Source: CAZOVK01 sp964583165
GTDB taxonomy: Bacteria > Bacillota > Clostridia > Lachnospirales > WRAX01
Direction of reading: 5' to 3'
Assembly (NCBI GenBank): GCA_964583165.1
Contig: CAZOVK010000009.1
Coordinates: forward strand, 1-46,153
DNA: 46,153 nucleotides
A program made the position numbers and the translations under genes. The notes under the pieces were generated by a model. It had not been told where the DNA came from, made no database searches, and saw only the letters and a program-made list of their open reading frames with translations. Within the stretch, counting starts at the first letter, position 1. Every line of letters starts with the position of its first letter. Of this stretch, positions 29,825 through 38,951 are shown in pieces.

Positions 29825-32065
29825 ATGCGTTCAAAGACTTATTTGGACTCCGGCTGGATGTTCACCAAGACGGACATTCCCACGCCGCTTACCTGTCTGC
29901 CAACTGACTGGGAGCGTGTGAGTGTTCCGCATACGTGGAATAATCTGGACGGCCAAGACGGCGGAAATGATTATTTCCGCGGCGGTTGCTGGTACGCGAA
30001 GGCATTAAATGTTACAAAGCAAAACGGGCGGTGTTATTGGCTCGAGTTTGAGGGCGTGAACAGTGTTGCCGATGTGTATGTGAACAGTACGCATGTCGCA
30101 CACCATGAGGGTGGTTATTCGACCTTCCGCGCCGATATTACGGATGTAATCACGGGCAACGACATTGTCTGGGTTCGAGCCGATAACAGCGAAAACCCAG
30201 AAGTTTACCCACAAATGGCCGACTTCACGTTCTACGGCGGTATATATCGTGATGCGGCGTTGGTTGAAGTGGCCGAGAGCCATTTTGAGTTAGGGCATTA
30301 TGGGGATTATGGGTTTAAGGTGATTCCTAAGTTGATGGGTGACAGGGCAGAAATCACTTTAAGCGCGAGTATTACGAATCCAACAGAAGCACAAACTGTT
30401 GTTTTTAACATCATGAGCGGTGAAGAAAACATAGCGCAATGTGTTGTGCCCGCTAATGCGGCAAACGCGACAGTTACAATCAACAACCCACACCTCTGGA
30501 ATGGCCGCTTTGACCCGTTCCTTTACAAGGCAGAAGCCGTTTTGCTTGACGGAAACACAGAAATAGACAATGTTTCAGCCAATTTCGGTATTCGTACATA
30601 CCATGTTGACCCCGAAAAGGGCTTTATCTTAAACGGCAAGCCCTACCCACTTCGCGGCGTATCACGTCATCAAGACAGAGAAGCAGTAGGCAACGCGCTG
30701 ACACATGAACACCAAGACCAAGACATAAAACTAATCGCCGAAGTAGGTGCGAACACGATACGCCTAGCCCACTATCAACATTCACAATATTTCTATGACC
30801 TTTGCGACAAGTACGGCATGGTCATCTGGGCGGAGATTCCGTTTATATCGATGTATGAGCCAAAGGCGACGCCTAATACGCTTGAACAGATGAGAGAACT
30901 CATCTACCAGAACATCAACCACGCGTCCGTCTGCTTCTGGGGGATTTCAAACGAGATTTCTATAGGCGGCGAATCGGACGAACTTATAGACAATTTGAAT
31001 CAACTGGAGAAGCTCTGCAAAGAGCTTGACCCGTCACGCATGACAACAATCGCGCATGTATCTATGGTTCCCACTGACAGCCCCATGCAACGTATAACGG
31101 ATGTTGTGTCATACAACCATTACTTCGGCTGGTATGGTGGCGACGTGTCACAGAATGGGCCATGGTTTGACGAATACCACAGGTTGAACCCCGATATACC
31201 GCTCGGCGTGTCAGAATATGGCGCGGAGGGTATTCTCACATGGCATTCCGCGACACCTGAATGCCGTGATTATACAGAAGAATATCAGGCCCATTATCAT
31301 CACGAGATGTTAAAAACCTTCGCCACGCGCCCCTACCTTTGGTCAACACACGTCTGGAACATGTTTGACTTCGGTAGCGACATGCGCGACGAGGGTGGCG
31401 TGAAAGGGCGTAATAACAAGGGCTTGGTCAACTTTGACCGCACGATTAAAAAGGATTCCTTCTATATATATAAGGCATTCTGGTCTAATGAGCCGTTCGT
31501 GCATGTTTGCGGTAGGCGGTTTGTGAATCGTGTGGTTGGAACGACGACGATTACGGTTTATTCAAACTGTGAGCGTGTTGAACTGAATGGCGTTTCGGTT
31601 GAGGGTGCGGACAAGGCGTTTGTGTTTGAGAATATGCCGCTTGAACTCGGAGAAAACATCTTTAAGGCGCGTGGCTTTAGCGGTGATGTGGTATGTGAAG
31701 ATACAATCGTTATAAATGGCGTTGAAACGGCAGACGAGAGCTATATTTTGAAAGAAGAAGTAGCCGAATCGGCAGGCGGCGGCGTCGCCAACTGGTTTGA
31801 TGGTAAAACGGCGGCACGAGAATTAGAAATCCGCGAGGGCTTTTTATCGGTCAAAGACAGCATGGGCGAGATTATGACTCACCCACAAGCCGCCGAATCA
31901 ATAGCCGCGCTTATGAGCGGAGCGGGTATGAAAGGCGGCGGCGCAATGCTCAAAATGGTTGAGAAAATGCCGCTTGAGGCGATAATCATGTTCACGGGCA
32001 AGAAGATACCCGCCGACGCGATTTATGTCATCAACGACATTCTGAACAAGATTCCGAAGAATTAG
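29825..32065 (+). CDS. Glycoside hydrolase family 2 (beta-galactosidase or beta-glucuronidase type)
   Basis: 746 residues without a signal peptide, so intracellular. Order: sugar-binding jelly roll (~1-150), Ig-like domain (~160-255), TIM barrel (~260-560), then a second Ig-like region (~565-650) and a ~90-residue C-terminal extension I do not recognise. Catalytic residues are the acid/base E377 (GISNEI) and nucleophile E464 (GVSEYGAEG). The barrel wording (RGVSRHQDR, NTIRLAHYQHS, WAEIPFIS, DEGGVKGRNNKGLV) resembles clostridial beta-galactosidases. However, N530-x-K532 has the spacing of the NxK motif that contacts the carboxylate in beta-glucuronidases, and the neighbouring operon degrades hexuronates. 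Exact substrate open. AGGAGGG precedes ATG 29825. Confidence 0.9.
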   Translation: MRSKTYLDSGWMFTKTDIPTPLTCLPTDWERVSVPHTWNNLDGQDGGNDYFRGGCWYAKALNVTKQNGRCYWLEFEGVNSVADVYVNSTHVAHHEGGYSTFRADITDVITGNDIVWVRADNSENPEVYPQMADFTFYGGIYRDAALVEVAESHFELGHYGDYGFKVIPKLMGDRAEITLSASITNPTEAQTVVFNIMSGEENIAQCVVPANAANATVTINNPHLWNGRFDPFLYKAEAVLLDGNTEIDNVSANFGIRTYHVDPEKGFILNGKPYPLRGVSRHQDREAVGNALTHEHQDQDIKLIAEVGANTIRLAHYQHSQYFYDLCDKYGMVIWAEIPFISMYEPKATPNTLEQMRELIYQNINHASVCFWGISNEISIGGESDELIDNLNQLEKLCKELDPSRMTTIAHVSMVPTDSPMQRITDVVSYNHYFGWYGGDVSQNGPWFDEYHRLNPDIPLGVSEYGAEGILTWHSATPECRDYTEEYQAHYHHEMLKTFATRPYLWSTHVWNMFDFGSDMRDEGGVKGRNNKGLVNFDRTIKKDSFYIYKAFWSNEPFVHVCGRRFVNRVVGTTTITVYSNCERVELNGVSVEGADKAFVFENMPLELGENIFKARGFSGDVVCEDTIVINGVETADESYILKEEVAESAGGGVANWFDGKTAARELEIREGFLSVKDSMGEIMTHPQAAESIAALMSGAGMKGGGAMLKMVEKMPLEAIIMFTGKKIPADAIYVINDILNKIPKN

Positions 32066-32072
32066 GTGGATT

Positions 32073-32894
32073 ATGGCAGAAAAGAAGCATGAATTTCTGA
32101 TTTGCGCTGACTCTGACGGATGTGTGATGGACGTTATGGACGTCAAGCACAAGATGTGCTTTGCGCCTTGCTTTATTGAGGTCTTTGGCTTAGGCGAAAG
32201 CTATGACGAAGCGTATGAGGTGTGGCAGAACATCAACCTTTATAGCAAAACGCGCGGCGTGAACAGGTTCAAGACGTGTTTGCTCGCGTTACAGGCTTTG
32301 AATGTGGAGATTGAGGGCTTAGACGCTTTCGCTGACTTTTGCGCGAACAGCAAGGAGTTATCTAACCGCGCACTGGAAGCCTTGATTTGGCAAAACCCCT
32401 CACCGTGTTTGGTAAAGGCTCTCGAATGGAGTATCAACACAAACAAGTCGATAGCCGCTCTTGCGGAAAGTACCGACACCGCGCCTTTTCCGAACGCTAA
32501 GGACGCGCTCTATGCGGCTTCGGCATTCTGTGATTTAGCCGCCGTCAGCTCTGCGAACCGTATGGCCGTTGAAACAGAATGGGAACATCACGGCTTCACG
32601 GCATTTGTCGGTACATTGCTGTCGCAAGAAGCGGGCAGTAAATCACACTGCATTAAAACCATGCTCGAATTGGGTTATGAGCCCGAAAACGTCATAATGA
32701 TTGGTGACGCACCGGGAGATTTAGACGCGGCACGCGCAAATAATGTCTGGTTCTACCCCATTCTCATTGGGCATGAAGCCGAGAGTTGGGCTAAATTCCG
32801 CGATGAGGTGTTACCCGCGCTCAAAAACGGCGCAATAACGCAAGTCATGCAAGAACAATGGATAAACGAGTTTAACACAATTCTACATATATAG
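32073..32894 (+). CDS. HAD-family hydrolase
   Basis: 273 residues. Motif I is ADSDGCVMD (nucleophile and acid/base Asp pair), motif II the AAVSSAN Ser, motif III Lys in GSKSHCIK and motif IV GDAPGDLDAA, so all catalytic positions of a HAD phosphatase are present. A large helical cap (~25-130) lies between motifs I and II. It sits between GH2 and GH3 glycosidase genes (7-base and 9-base gaps), implying a sugar-phosphate substrate, possibly removing dead-end phosphates. No closer assignment possible. Confidence 0.85.
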   Translation: MAEKKHEFLICADSDGCVMDVMDVKHKMCFAPCFIEVFGLGESYDEAYEVWQNINLYSKTRGVNRFKTCLLALQALNVEIEGLDAFADFCANSKELSNRALEALIWQNPSPCLVKALEWSINTNKSIAALAESTDTAPFPNAKDALYAASAFCDLAAVSSANRMAVETEWEHHGFTAFVGTLLSQEAGSKSHCIKTMLELGYEPENVIMIGDAPGDLDAARANNVWFYPILIGHEAESWAKFRDEVLPALKNGAITQVMQEQWINEFNTILHI

Positions 32895-32903
32895 GAGGCA
32901 AAT

Positions 32904-34670
32904 ATGGTAAACCTAAAATCAGCCCCGTTTAATCTGTCAGACGCTGACATCGCATGGGTCAATGAAACAATAGCGGGCATGACGATTGAGGAGAAAATCG
33001 GGCAACTGTTCGTTAATCTGGGTGCGTCACGCGACCCTGAATATTTGAAGAATATCGTAACCAACTACCACATCGGCGCGGCGCGCTATAACCCCGGCAC
33101 AGCGGCAGAGATTCACGAGCAAAACCGCGTGTTGCAAGAAAACAGCAAGATTCCGCTATTGATAGCGTCTAATGTTGAGGGCGGCGGCAACGGCGCTTGT
33201 AACGGCGGTACTGAAGTCGGTATGCCCGTCAAAGTCGGCGCGACGAATGACCCCCACTACGCTTATGAAATGGGGCGCGTGTCGGGCGTTGAAGCAACGG
33301 CCATCGGCAGTAACTGGGGTTTCGCACCGCTTGTTGACATCAACATGAACTGGCGCAACCCGATAATCTCGACACGCTGTTTCGGCAACACGGCCGATGC
33401 CGTTCTCGCCAACGCGCGTGAATATCTACGCGGCGCTACACAGAGTAACTTTGCCTGCACAATGAAGCACTTCCCGGGCGACGGTATTGACGAGCGTGAC
33501 CATCACCTGTCAAACGCTGTTATGTCGCTGTCGTGTGAAGAATGGGATAAGTCGTTTGGCGTTGTCTACTCGGGTATGATTGAAGCGGGCATACAAGGCG
33601 TTATGGTTGGGCATTTCCTGTTCCCCGCTATGGAGCGTCACTTCTCGCCCGATATAGCTGATGAGGATATGCTCCCGGCTTCTCTGTCAAAGAATATCAC
33701 AACAAAACTTTTGCGTGAAAAACTCGGCTTCAATGGTATTGTCGTAACTGATGCGTCACATATGGTCGGTATGACCTGCGCCATGAAACGCGCTGACATG
33801 GTTCCGCAAGCCATTGCGGCTGGCTGTGACATGTTCCTGTTCTTCAATGACCTTGACGAAGACTATACGGCCATGATGAACGGTTATAAGAACGGTGTGA
33901 TTACAGAAGAACGCCTGACAGACGCGCTAACACGCATACTTGGTACAAAAGCCGCTCTCGGCCTGCACAAATTAGCCGTCAATGAGCGCGTGCCGTCAGC
34001 TGACGGGCTTAGTGCTGTCGGCTGTGATGAGCATAAGGCGATTGCACGTGAAGTCGCTGATAAAGCTATCACGCTTGTCAAGAACAAACAGGACGTTTTC
34101 CCGATAACTCCCGCTAAATATAAGCGCATTCTCGTTGTCCCCGTAAAAGGCTTAGGCAACAACAGTATGTTCGCCATGATGATGGGTGGTGGCGCCAAAC
34201 ACCCAGGCGAAGTTCTCGCCGAGAAACTCACAGCCGAGGGATTCGAGGTTGAAGTTTACGAGAACCCGCTCGACAAACTCTCCCGTATGCCCGCTGACCA
34301 AAAAGGCGCGGCTATGGCGGCGTACTTCGCGGGCAAATCGGCCGTTGCTGATTTCGTCGGCAAGTATGACCTCGTTCTGACTGTCGCTAATGTCTTCGGC
34401 GCGGGTTCAACAGTCGAGCGCGTGGGCTGGGGCTTCTCGAAAGGCGGCGGCGAGATTCCGTGGTATGTGCACGAACTGCCGGTTGTCGTTGTATCACTCC
34501 GTTCACCTTTCCTTCTTGCGGATGTGCCGCAAGCCAAGACCTACATTAACACCTATGACTCTACCCCCGCGACCCTCGACGCGCTTTTGGAGAAGCTACT
34601 CGGGCGTTCAGAATTTGTGGGCGTTGACCCCGTTGACGCGTTCTGCGGCATGTGGGATACGAAGCTGTAA
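32904..34670 (+). CDS. Glycoside hydrolase family 3, NagZ-like
   Basis: 588 residues, cytosolic (no signal peptide). N-terminal barrel (~15-350) with the NagZ-type motif KHFPGDG (188-194) followed by DHH (199-201), whose His is the catalytic acid of beta-N-acetylhexosaminidases, and nucleophile D283 in VVTDASH. A C-terminal alpha/beta sandwich domain follows (~370-585). Typical family members remove terminal N-acetylglucosamine or other beta-linked residues from glycans or cell-wall fragments. Here it ends a rightward unit with an AraC regulator, a GH2 enzyme and a HAD protein, so it may complement GH2 in breaking down the same glycoside. Terminator follows. Confidence 0.92.
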   Translation: MVNLKSAPFNLSDADIAWVNETIAGMTIEEKIGQLFVNLGASRDPEYLKNIVTNYHIGAARYNPGTAAEIHEQNRVLQENSKIPLLIASNVEGGGNGACNGGTEVGMPVKVGATNDPHYAYEMGRVSGVEATAIGSNWGFAPLVDINMNWRNPIISTRCFGNTADAVLANAREYLRGATQSNFACTMKHFPGDGIDERDHHLSNAVMSLSCEEWDKSFGVVYSGMIEAGIQGVMVGHFLFPAMERHFSPDIADEDMLPASLSKNITTKLLREKLGFNGIVVTDASHMVGMTCAMKRADMVPQAIAAGCDMFLFFNDLDEDYTAMMNGYKNGVITEERLTDALTRILGTKAALGLHKLAVNERVPSADGLSAVGCDEHKAIAREVADKAITLVKNKQDVFPITPAKYKRILVVPVKGLGNNSMFAMMMGGGAKHPGEVLAEKLTAEGFEVEVYENPLDKLSRMPADQKGAAMAAYFAGKSAVADFVGKYDLVLTVANVFGAGSTVERVGWGFSKGGGEIPWYVHELPVVVVSLRSPFLLADVPQAKTYINTYDSTPATLDALLEKLLGRSEFVGVDPVDAFCGMWDTKL

Positions 34671-34678
34671 ACTGTTAC

Positions 34679-34714
34679 AAAAAGGGCGTTGTTCCAACGG
34701 AACAACGCCCTTTT
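34679..34714. terminator. Bidirectional terminator between GH3 and recQ
   Basis: GGGCGTTGTTCC/GGAACAACGCCC, 12-bp perfect stem (34684-34695 and 34699-34710) with a 3-base loop, flanked by A-run and TTTT on either side; serves both convergent genes. Confidence 0.92.
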
Positions 34715-34718
34715 CATC

Positions 34719-36926
34719 TTAAATCTCCCCATTTTCGAGCGCCCTCGCAAGCATTTCATTGATTGCGCGTTGCACATTTTCTGGGTACATGTTCACTAAA
34801 CAATCCTCGCCGCGTATCTCGCGTGTTTCACACAATATGCCCAAATCCTCACCCTTCTGTGTTGGCACGCGGAAACTCTTGCCCTGCGTGTTCTGCTCAA
34901 TGTGCAAATAACCGTTCTCCGTCAACCAACTGTTAAGTTTCTGCCCCGACACCTTCTTCTGACCCTTAAACAATAAAACAACATTTAATTTATCGGCTAT
35001 AGTGCTAATAGAAACAGGCTCGGGCGATACCTCCACAGATGAAAAATCCATATGAAGTTGCTCCCTGTCTGTTTCGGGCGGCTGTTTTAAGTACTCCTTG
35101 ATGGCGGCAATGAACTGCTCGCCGAATTTTTCAAGCTTGACTAAGCCAACGCCCGAAACGTCAAGAAAATCGTCCATTGAAGTTGGCATTTTCACACACA
35201 TGTCCATAAGCGAACTGTCCGCGAATACGACAAACGGCGGCACATGCTGTTCTTTGGCTATATCTAGTCGAAGTTTTCGCAGAATCTCAAACAGGCCTTT
35301 GTCAATATTCGTTGTAACTTTACCAGTTTTCCCGCTTAACGATTGCACATCAGTATCTCTACGCATGAGCGATTCTCGCCTATCCTCAGACAATCGCATT
35401 TCTAACCGCGCATTGTCAGCATATAGAAGTTTCGCGCTTTCGCCCAATTGAATAGTGGGGTACTCCTGCCCCACGCGACTAAGGTAGTTAAGATGAATCA
35501 TATGCATGATAATCTCGCGCAATTGTCGCTCTGACCGCTTGCTTTTACCATATGAACCGAGGTTATCAAAACCCATGTTCAATACCTTATCACTCAGGCT
35601 ACCGCGTAGCACATCAATGACCATGTTCATGCCAAACCGCTCGCCCAACTCTGTCACACATTCGCTAATCTGTCTGGCATCATTCGTCACATTAACAACT
35701 TCAAACTCCGTATTGCAATTACCGCAGTTGCCGCAAGTCATAGGCGGCGTTTCGCCAAAATATTTGAGAATAAACCCACGCAAACAATCGCGCGTTGTGG
35801 CATAGAACGTCATCCGTTTCAAGCGCATGTGGTCACGCGCCTTTAGTTGTTTCTTCGTTTCCTCATCGGGGTATGTAACGTCATTGGAGTTGTCAATCAT
35901 CCACGCGTTCAACCTCACGTCTTGACCGCTGTATAGCAATAAACAATCCGCCACCCGCCCATCACGCCCGGCGCGCCCTGCCTCTTGATAGTAACTCTCT
36001 ATGTCCTTTGGCATGTTGTAATGAACGATAAAGCTCACGTTTGACTTGTCAATGCCCATGCCGAACGCGTTCGTGGCTACCATAATCAATGCCCTGTCGT
36101 AAAGAAAGTCATCTTGGTTGTCGTGTCGCTCCTTATCCTCCAAGCCTGCGTGATAACGTGAAGCACTGAAACCTCGCGTTTTCAGCTTATCGCAAACCTC
36201 CTCAACCGCCGCCCGTGTCGCGCAATAGACAATCCCACTCTGCTCTTGCCTACCGCGCAAAAATTCGAGTAATGCGGCGAACTTGTCCTTAGGTTGTTCC
36301 ACTCTGAAACAGAGGTTAGGGCGGTCAAAGCCTGAAACAAGCTCCGTTTGATTCTGCAATTTCAACAAGCTGACAATATCTTCACGCACAACAGGCGTAG
36401 CCGTCGCCGTAAACGCCGAAATGATTGGTCGTTCATCGAGTAATTCAATAAATTCCGGTATTCGCGCATAACTAGGGCGAAAATCCTGCCCCCATTGCGA
36501 TATACAATGCGCCTCATCAACCGTCAACATTGAAATATTTATTTGTCTGGCCAAATCCACAAAGCTTTTGGTAAGAAGCCGTTCAGGCGCGACATAAATA
36601 AGCTTATAAGCCCCTCGCAACGCACGGTCAAGCGCAATCGAAATCTGACGTTCAGTTAACGACGAGTTTATGTAAGCAGCCTTCACTCCCGCTTGAATGA
36701 GCGCATTTACTTGGTCTTTCATTAGTGATATGAGCGGTGACACAATAATTGTCACACCGCCAAACATAAGCGCTGGTATCTGGTAAATAATCGACTTGCC
36801 CGCTCCTGTCGGCATAACGCCGAGCGTATCACGCCCACTCAAAATACTATCGATAAGCTGTTCCTGCCCTCCACGAAACGCGTCATAGCCGAACACACTC
36901 TTTAGAATCTCATACTTCGTTTGCAT
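34719..36926 (-). CDS. recQ: ATP-dependent DNA helicase RecQ
   Basis: 735 residues. 3'-5' DNA helicase used in recombinational repair. Domains in order are the helicase core with Walker A PTGAGKS (39-45) and DEAH (137-140), the QEAGRAGRDG motif VI, zinc-binding Cys 381, 398, 401 and 404, RQC winged helix (~410-510), HRDC (~530-610) and a further C-terminal region (~640-735). The last resembles the extra winged-helix segment of some Firmicutes RecQ proteins, an assignment I am less sure of. ATG 36926 is chosen because GTGGG precedes it; a longer frame to 36956 crosses it. Promoter TTGAAT-17-TACAAT lies upstream. Convergent with the GH3 gene. Confidence 0.94.
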   Translation of the reverse strand: MQTKYEILKSVFGYDAFRGGQEQLIDSILSGRDTLGVMPTGAGKSIIYQIPALMFGGVTIIVSPLISLMKDQVNALIQAGVKAAYINSSLTERQISIALDRALRGAYKLIYVAPERLLTKSFVDLARQINISMLTVDEAHCISQWGQDFRPSYARIPEFIELLDERPIISAFTATATPVVREDIVSLLKLQNQTELVSGFDRPNLCFRVEQPKDKFAALLEFLRGRQEQSGIVYCATRAAVEEVCDKLKTRGFSASRYHAGLEDKERHDNQDDFLYDRALIMVATNAFGMGIDKSNVSFIVHYNMPKDIESYYQEAGRAGRDGRVADCLLLYSGQDVRLNAWMIDNSNDVTYPDEETKKQLKARDHMRLKRMTFYATTRDCLRGFILKYFGETPPMTCGNCGNCNTEFEVVNVTNDARQISECVTELGERFGMNMVIDVLRGSLSDKVLNMGFDNLGSYGKSKRSERQLREIIMHMIHLNYLSRVGQEYPTIQLGESAKLLYADNARLEMRLSEDRRESLMRRDTDVQSLSGKTGKVTTNIDKGLFEILRKLRLDIAKEQHVPPFVVFADSSLMDMCVKMPTSMDDFLDVSGVGLVKLEKFGEQFIAAIKEYLKQPPETDREQLHMDFSSVEVSPEPVSISTIADKLNVVLLFKGQKKVSGQKLNSWLTENGYLHIEQNTQGKSFRVPTQKGEDLGILCETREIRGEDCLVNMYPENVQRAINEMLARALENGEI

Positions 36927-36970
36927 TATTACCCACTTTGTCACTAATTTGCGCATTTTTGCATATAGTC

Positions 36971-36999
36971 ATTGTATACTGTTTGGGGCTCTAATTCAA
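36971..36999 (-). promoter_or_regulatory. Promoter of recQ
   Basis: Minus strand -35 TTGAAT (36999-36994), 17-base spacer, -10 TACAAT (36976-36971). Confidence 0.65.
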
Positions 37000-37043
37000 G
37001 TATTTAATACCCAGCCGTAGTTTCGCCTATGTAAAAAATTGAC

Positions 37044-37072
37044 TTGACATTTCAGCCGTTTGGCATTATAAT
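37044..37072 (+). promoter_or_regulatory. Consensus sigma-A promoter of tRNA-Pro
   Basis: TTGACA (37044-37049), 17-base spacer, TATAAT (37067-37072): perfect consensus, 11 bases before the tRNA. Confidence 0.93.
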
Positions 37073-37083
37073 GTATCAGGTGA

Positions 37084-37157
37084 CGGGGAATGGCTCAGTT
37101 TGGTAGAGCGCTTGGTTCGGGACCAAGAGGTCGTCGGTTCAAATCCGGTTTCCCCGA
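37084..37157 (+). tRNA. tRNA-Pro(CGG)
   Basis: 74 bases: acceptor stem CGGGGAA/TTCCCCG, D-arm, anticodon loop TTCGGGA (anticodon CGG) on a CTTGG/CCAAG stem, T-arm with GGTTCAAATCC; discriminator A, no encoded CCA. Confidence 0.96.
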
Positions 37158-37162
37158 TATGA

Positions 37163-37199
37163 AAAACTCGCTTAGAATTATTTCTAAGCGGGTTTTTAT
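37163..37199 (+). terminator. Terminator of tRNA-Pro
   Basis: CTCGCTTAGAA/TTCTAAGCGGG-type stem (11-12 bp including one T-G pair) followed by TTTTTATTTT. Confidence 0.88.
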
Positions 37200-37213
37200 T
37201 TTACCAATTGCAC

Positions 37214-37242
37214 ATGACAAAACCTGTCACATGCGTTATAAT
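37214..37242 (+). promoter_or_regulatory. Promoter of the HAD/MoxR unit with overlapping inverted repeat
   Basis: -35 ATGACA (37214-37219), 17-base spacer, -10 TATAAT (37237-37242). TGACA-N5-TGTCA (37215-37229) overlaps the -35 and could be a repressor site. Confidence 0.65.
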
Positions 37243-37268
37243 ATATGTAAGATTATTTAGGAGGTAAT

Positions 37269-37973
37269 ATGGAACTCGTAAAACCTATAAACGGTATTTT
37301 TTTAGACATCGGCTGGACGTTAAACTGCCCTGTTACTGACGACTGGTTTTTGTCGGAGCGCTTCTATTCATATGTCAGCCGTGAGATTTTAGAGCAAGCG
37401 CCCCAAGACAAGGTATATGCAGTGCGCCAAAAGTGTATGAAATATCTTGCGGCTAACCACTTGGTGTTGACGGAAGAAGCCGAATATGAGCAGTATAAGA
37501 TGTTCTACCGCATTTTATTGTCTGAATCACCCGAAATCAGCATGACCGAAGCGCAAATTGAGGATGTAGCGCGTGACCGTGCGTATTCCGATGAAATCTA
37601 TAGATTCTACGACGACGTGCCTGAGTTTTTGCGCGAGCTGAAGGCGAAATATAAGCTCGGGATTATATCTGACACTTGGCCGTCAATGACACGCGTTTTG
37701 AAAGCCGCAGGGCTTTATGACTACTTCGATTCTATCACGTTCAGTTGTGACATTGGCGTTTTCAAGCCCGATAAGCGCATGTATACTCACGCGCTGAACG
37801 CTTTGGGCGTGCCGGCCGAACAGACGATTTTCGTTGACGATTTGCCGCATAATATTGCCGCCGCTTATGAAATGGGCATACAACCAGTTTTGATTGACAG
37901 AAAGGGTATAAAGGAGCCAAGCCCCGATTATGTCTATGTTCGGAGTTTGGAAGATTTGTTGAAGTTGTTATAA
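37269..37973 (+). CDS. HAD-family protein, subfamily IA, with altered motif I
   Basis: 234 residues with a helical cap 1 (~20-100). Motif II is GIISDTWPS, motif III is Lys in GVFKPDKRMY and motif IV is FVDDLPHNI, so most HAD positions are intact. Motif I reads LDIGWTL, where the second catalytic Asp of DxD is Gly. Such DxG variants occur in the IA subfamily; loss of the general acid/base often means low phosphatase activity or another reaction. AGGAGGT precedes ATG 37269. The next gene (moxR) starts 14 bases after its stop. Confidence 0.85.
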   Translation: MELVKPINGIFLDIGWTLNCPVTDDWFLSERFYSYVSREILEQAPQDKVYAVRQKCMKYLAANHLVLTEEAEYEQYKMFYRILLSESPEISMTEAQIEDVARDRAYSDEIYRFYDDVPEFLRELKAKYKLGIISDTWPSMTRVLKAAGLYDYFDSITFSCDIGVFKPDKRMYTHALNALGVPAEQTIFVDDLPHNIAAAYEMGIQPVLIDRKGIKEPSPDYVYVRSLEDLLKLL

Positions 37974-37987
37974 TTTGGGGGGATAGC

Positions 37988-38926
37988 GTGAATACGCAGA
38001 ATTTTGTTGACTATAAAAAGCGCGTCATTGGGAATGTGTCAAAGGTAATTGTGGGGAAGGACGACACGATTGAGCTGATTCTGACGGCGTTTATCTGTTC
38101 GGGGCATGTTCTGTTGGAGGATATTCCGGGGACGGGCAAGACCATGTTGCTTAGGGCATTCGCGCGGACTATCGGCGGGGATTTCAAGCGCATTCAGTTC
38201 ACGCCCGACTTGTTGCCATCTGACTTGACGGGTATAAACTTCTATAACCAAAAGGCCGGTGATTTCACATTCCGGCCGGGGCCGCTGTTCGCTAATATTG
38301 TTCTGGCGGATGAGATTAACCGCGCCACACCCCGTACTCAATCCAGTTTATTGGAAGCCATGGAGGAGCGGCAGATTACGGTTGACGGCGTGACTTCACA
38401 GCTTGACGAGCCGTTTATGGTTATGGCTACACAGAACCCTCTTGAATCCTACGGCACATTCCCGTTGCCGGAAGCGCAGATTGACCGTTTCTTTATGAAA
38501 TTGAAACTGGGGTATATGACGCGTGAGCAGGAAATATCCGTGCTTAGGCGCGAAAATAGCCTAGAGATATTAAATACGCTTCAAACTGTCGTCACGCATG
38601 AAGAAACAGCGGCATTGCGAAAGGCCTTCGCTGACGTGAATGTTTCTGAAATCGTTGGCGCTTACATAATGGATATTATTCAAGCCACACGGTCGGACAA
38701 GCGTTTCGCACTGGGTGTTTCAACGCGTGGGGCACTCGCGCTTTATAAGGCTTCACAAGTCACGGCGGCGTTTTCTGGGCGTGACTATGTTTTACCCGAA
38801 GACGTCAAGGCTGTTGCGTCTTCAGTCCTCTGTCACCGCGTGATTCCTTCTGCGATTCTTCGCGCCGAGGAAGCGGAAAAAGAATTGAGAATGCTCATTG
38901 CGCATGTGGATGTTCCAAAAGAATAA
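37988..38926 (+). CDS. MoxR-type AAA+ ATPase
   Basis: 312 residues. MoxR-family chaperone ATPase: Walker A IPGTGKT (46-52), Walker B VLADEIN (D108, E109), sensor/arginine segment PLPEAQIDRF and a C-terminal helical lid. MoxR proteins act on partners encoded next to them, typically a DUF58 protein containing a vWA-like fold. Exactly that gene follows after 25 bases, so they should work as a pair. Start is GTG 37988 with GGGGGG upstream. Member of a four-gene unit running to 41233. Confidence 0.94.
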   Translation: MNTQNFVDYKKRVIGNVSKVIVGKDDTIELILTAFICSGHVLLEDIPGTGKTMLLRAFARTIGGDFKRIQFTPDLLPSDLTGINFYNQKAGDFTFRPGPLFANIVLADEINRATPRTQSSLLEAMEERQITVDGVTSQLDEPFMVMATQNPLESYGTFPLPEAQIDRFFMKLKLGYMTREQEISVLRRENSLEILNTLQTVVTHEETAALRKAFADVNVSEIVGAYIMDIIQATRSDKRFALGVSTRGALALYKASQVTAAFSGRDYVLPEDVKAVASSVLCHRVIPSAILRAEEAEKELRMLIAHVDVPKE

Positions 38927-38951
38927 TCGGTCATAGGTTTAATCGCTTGGG

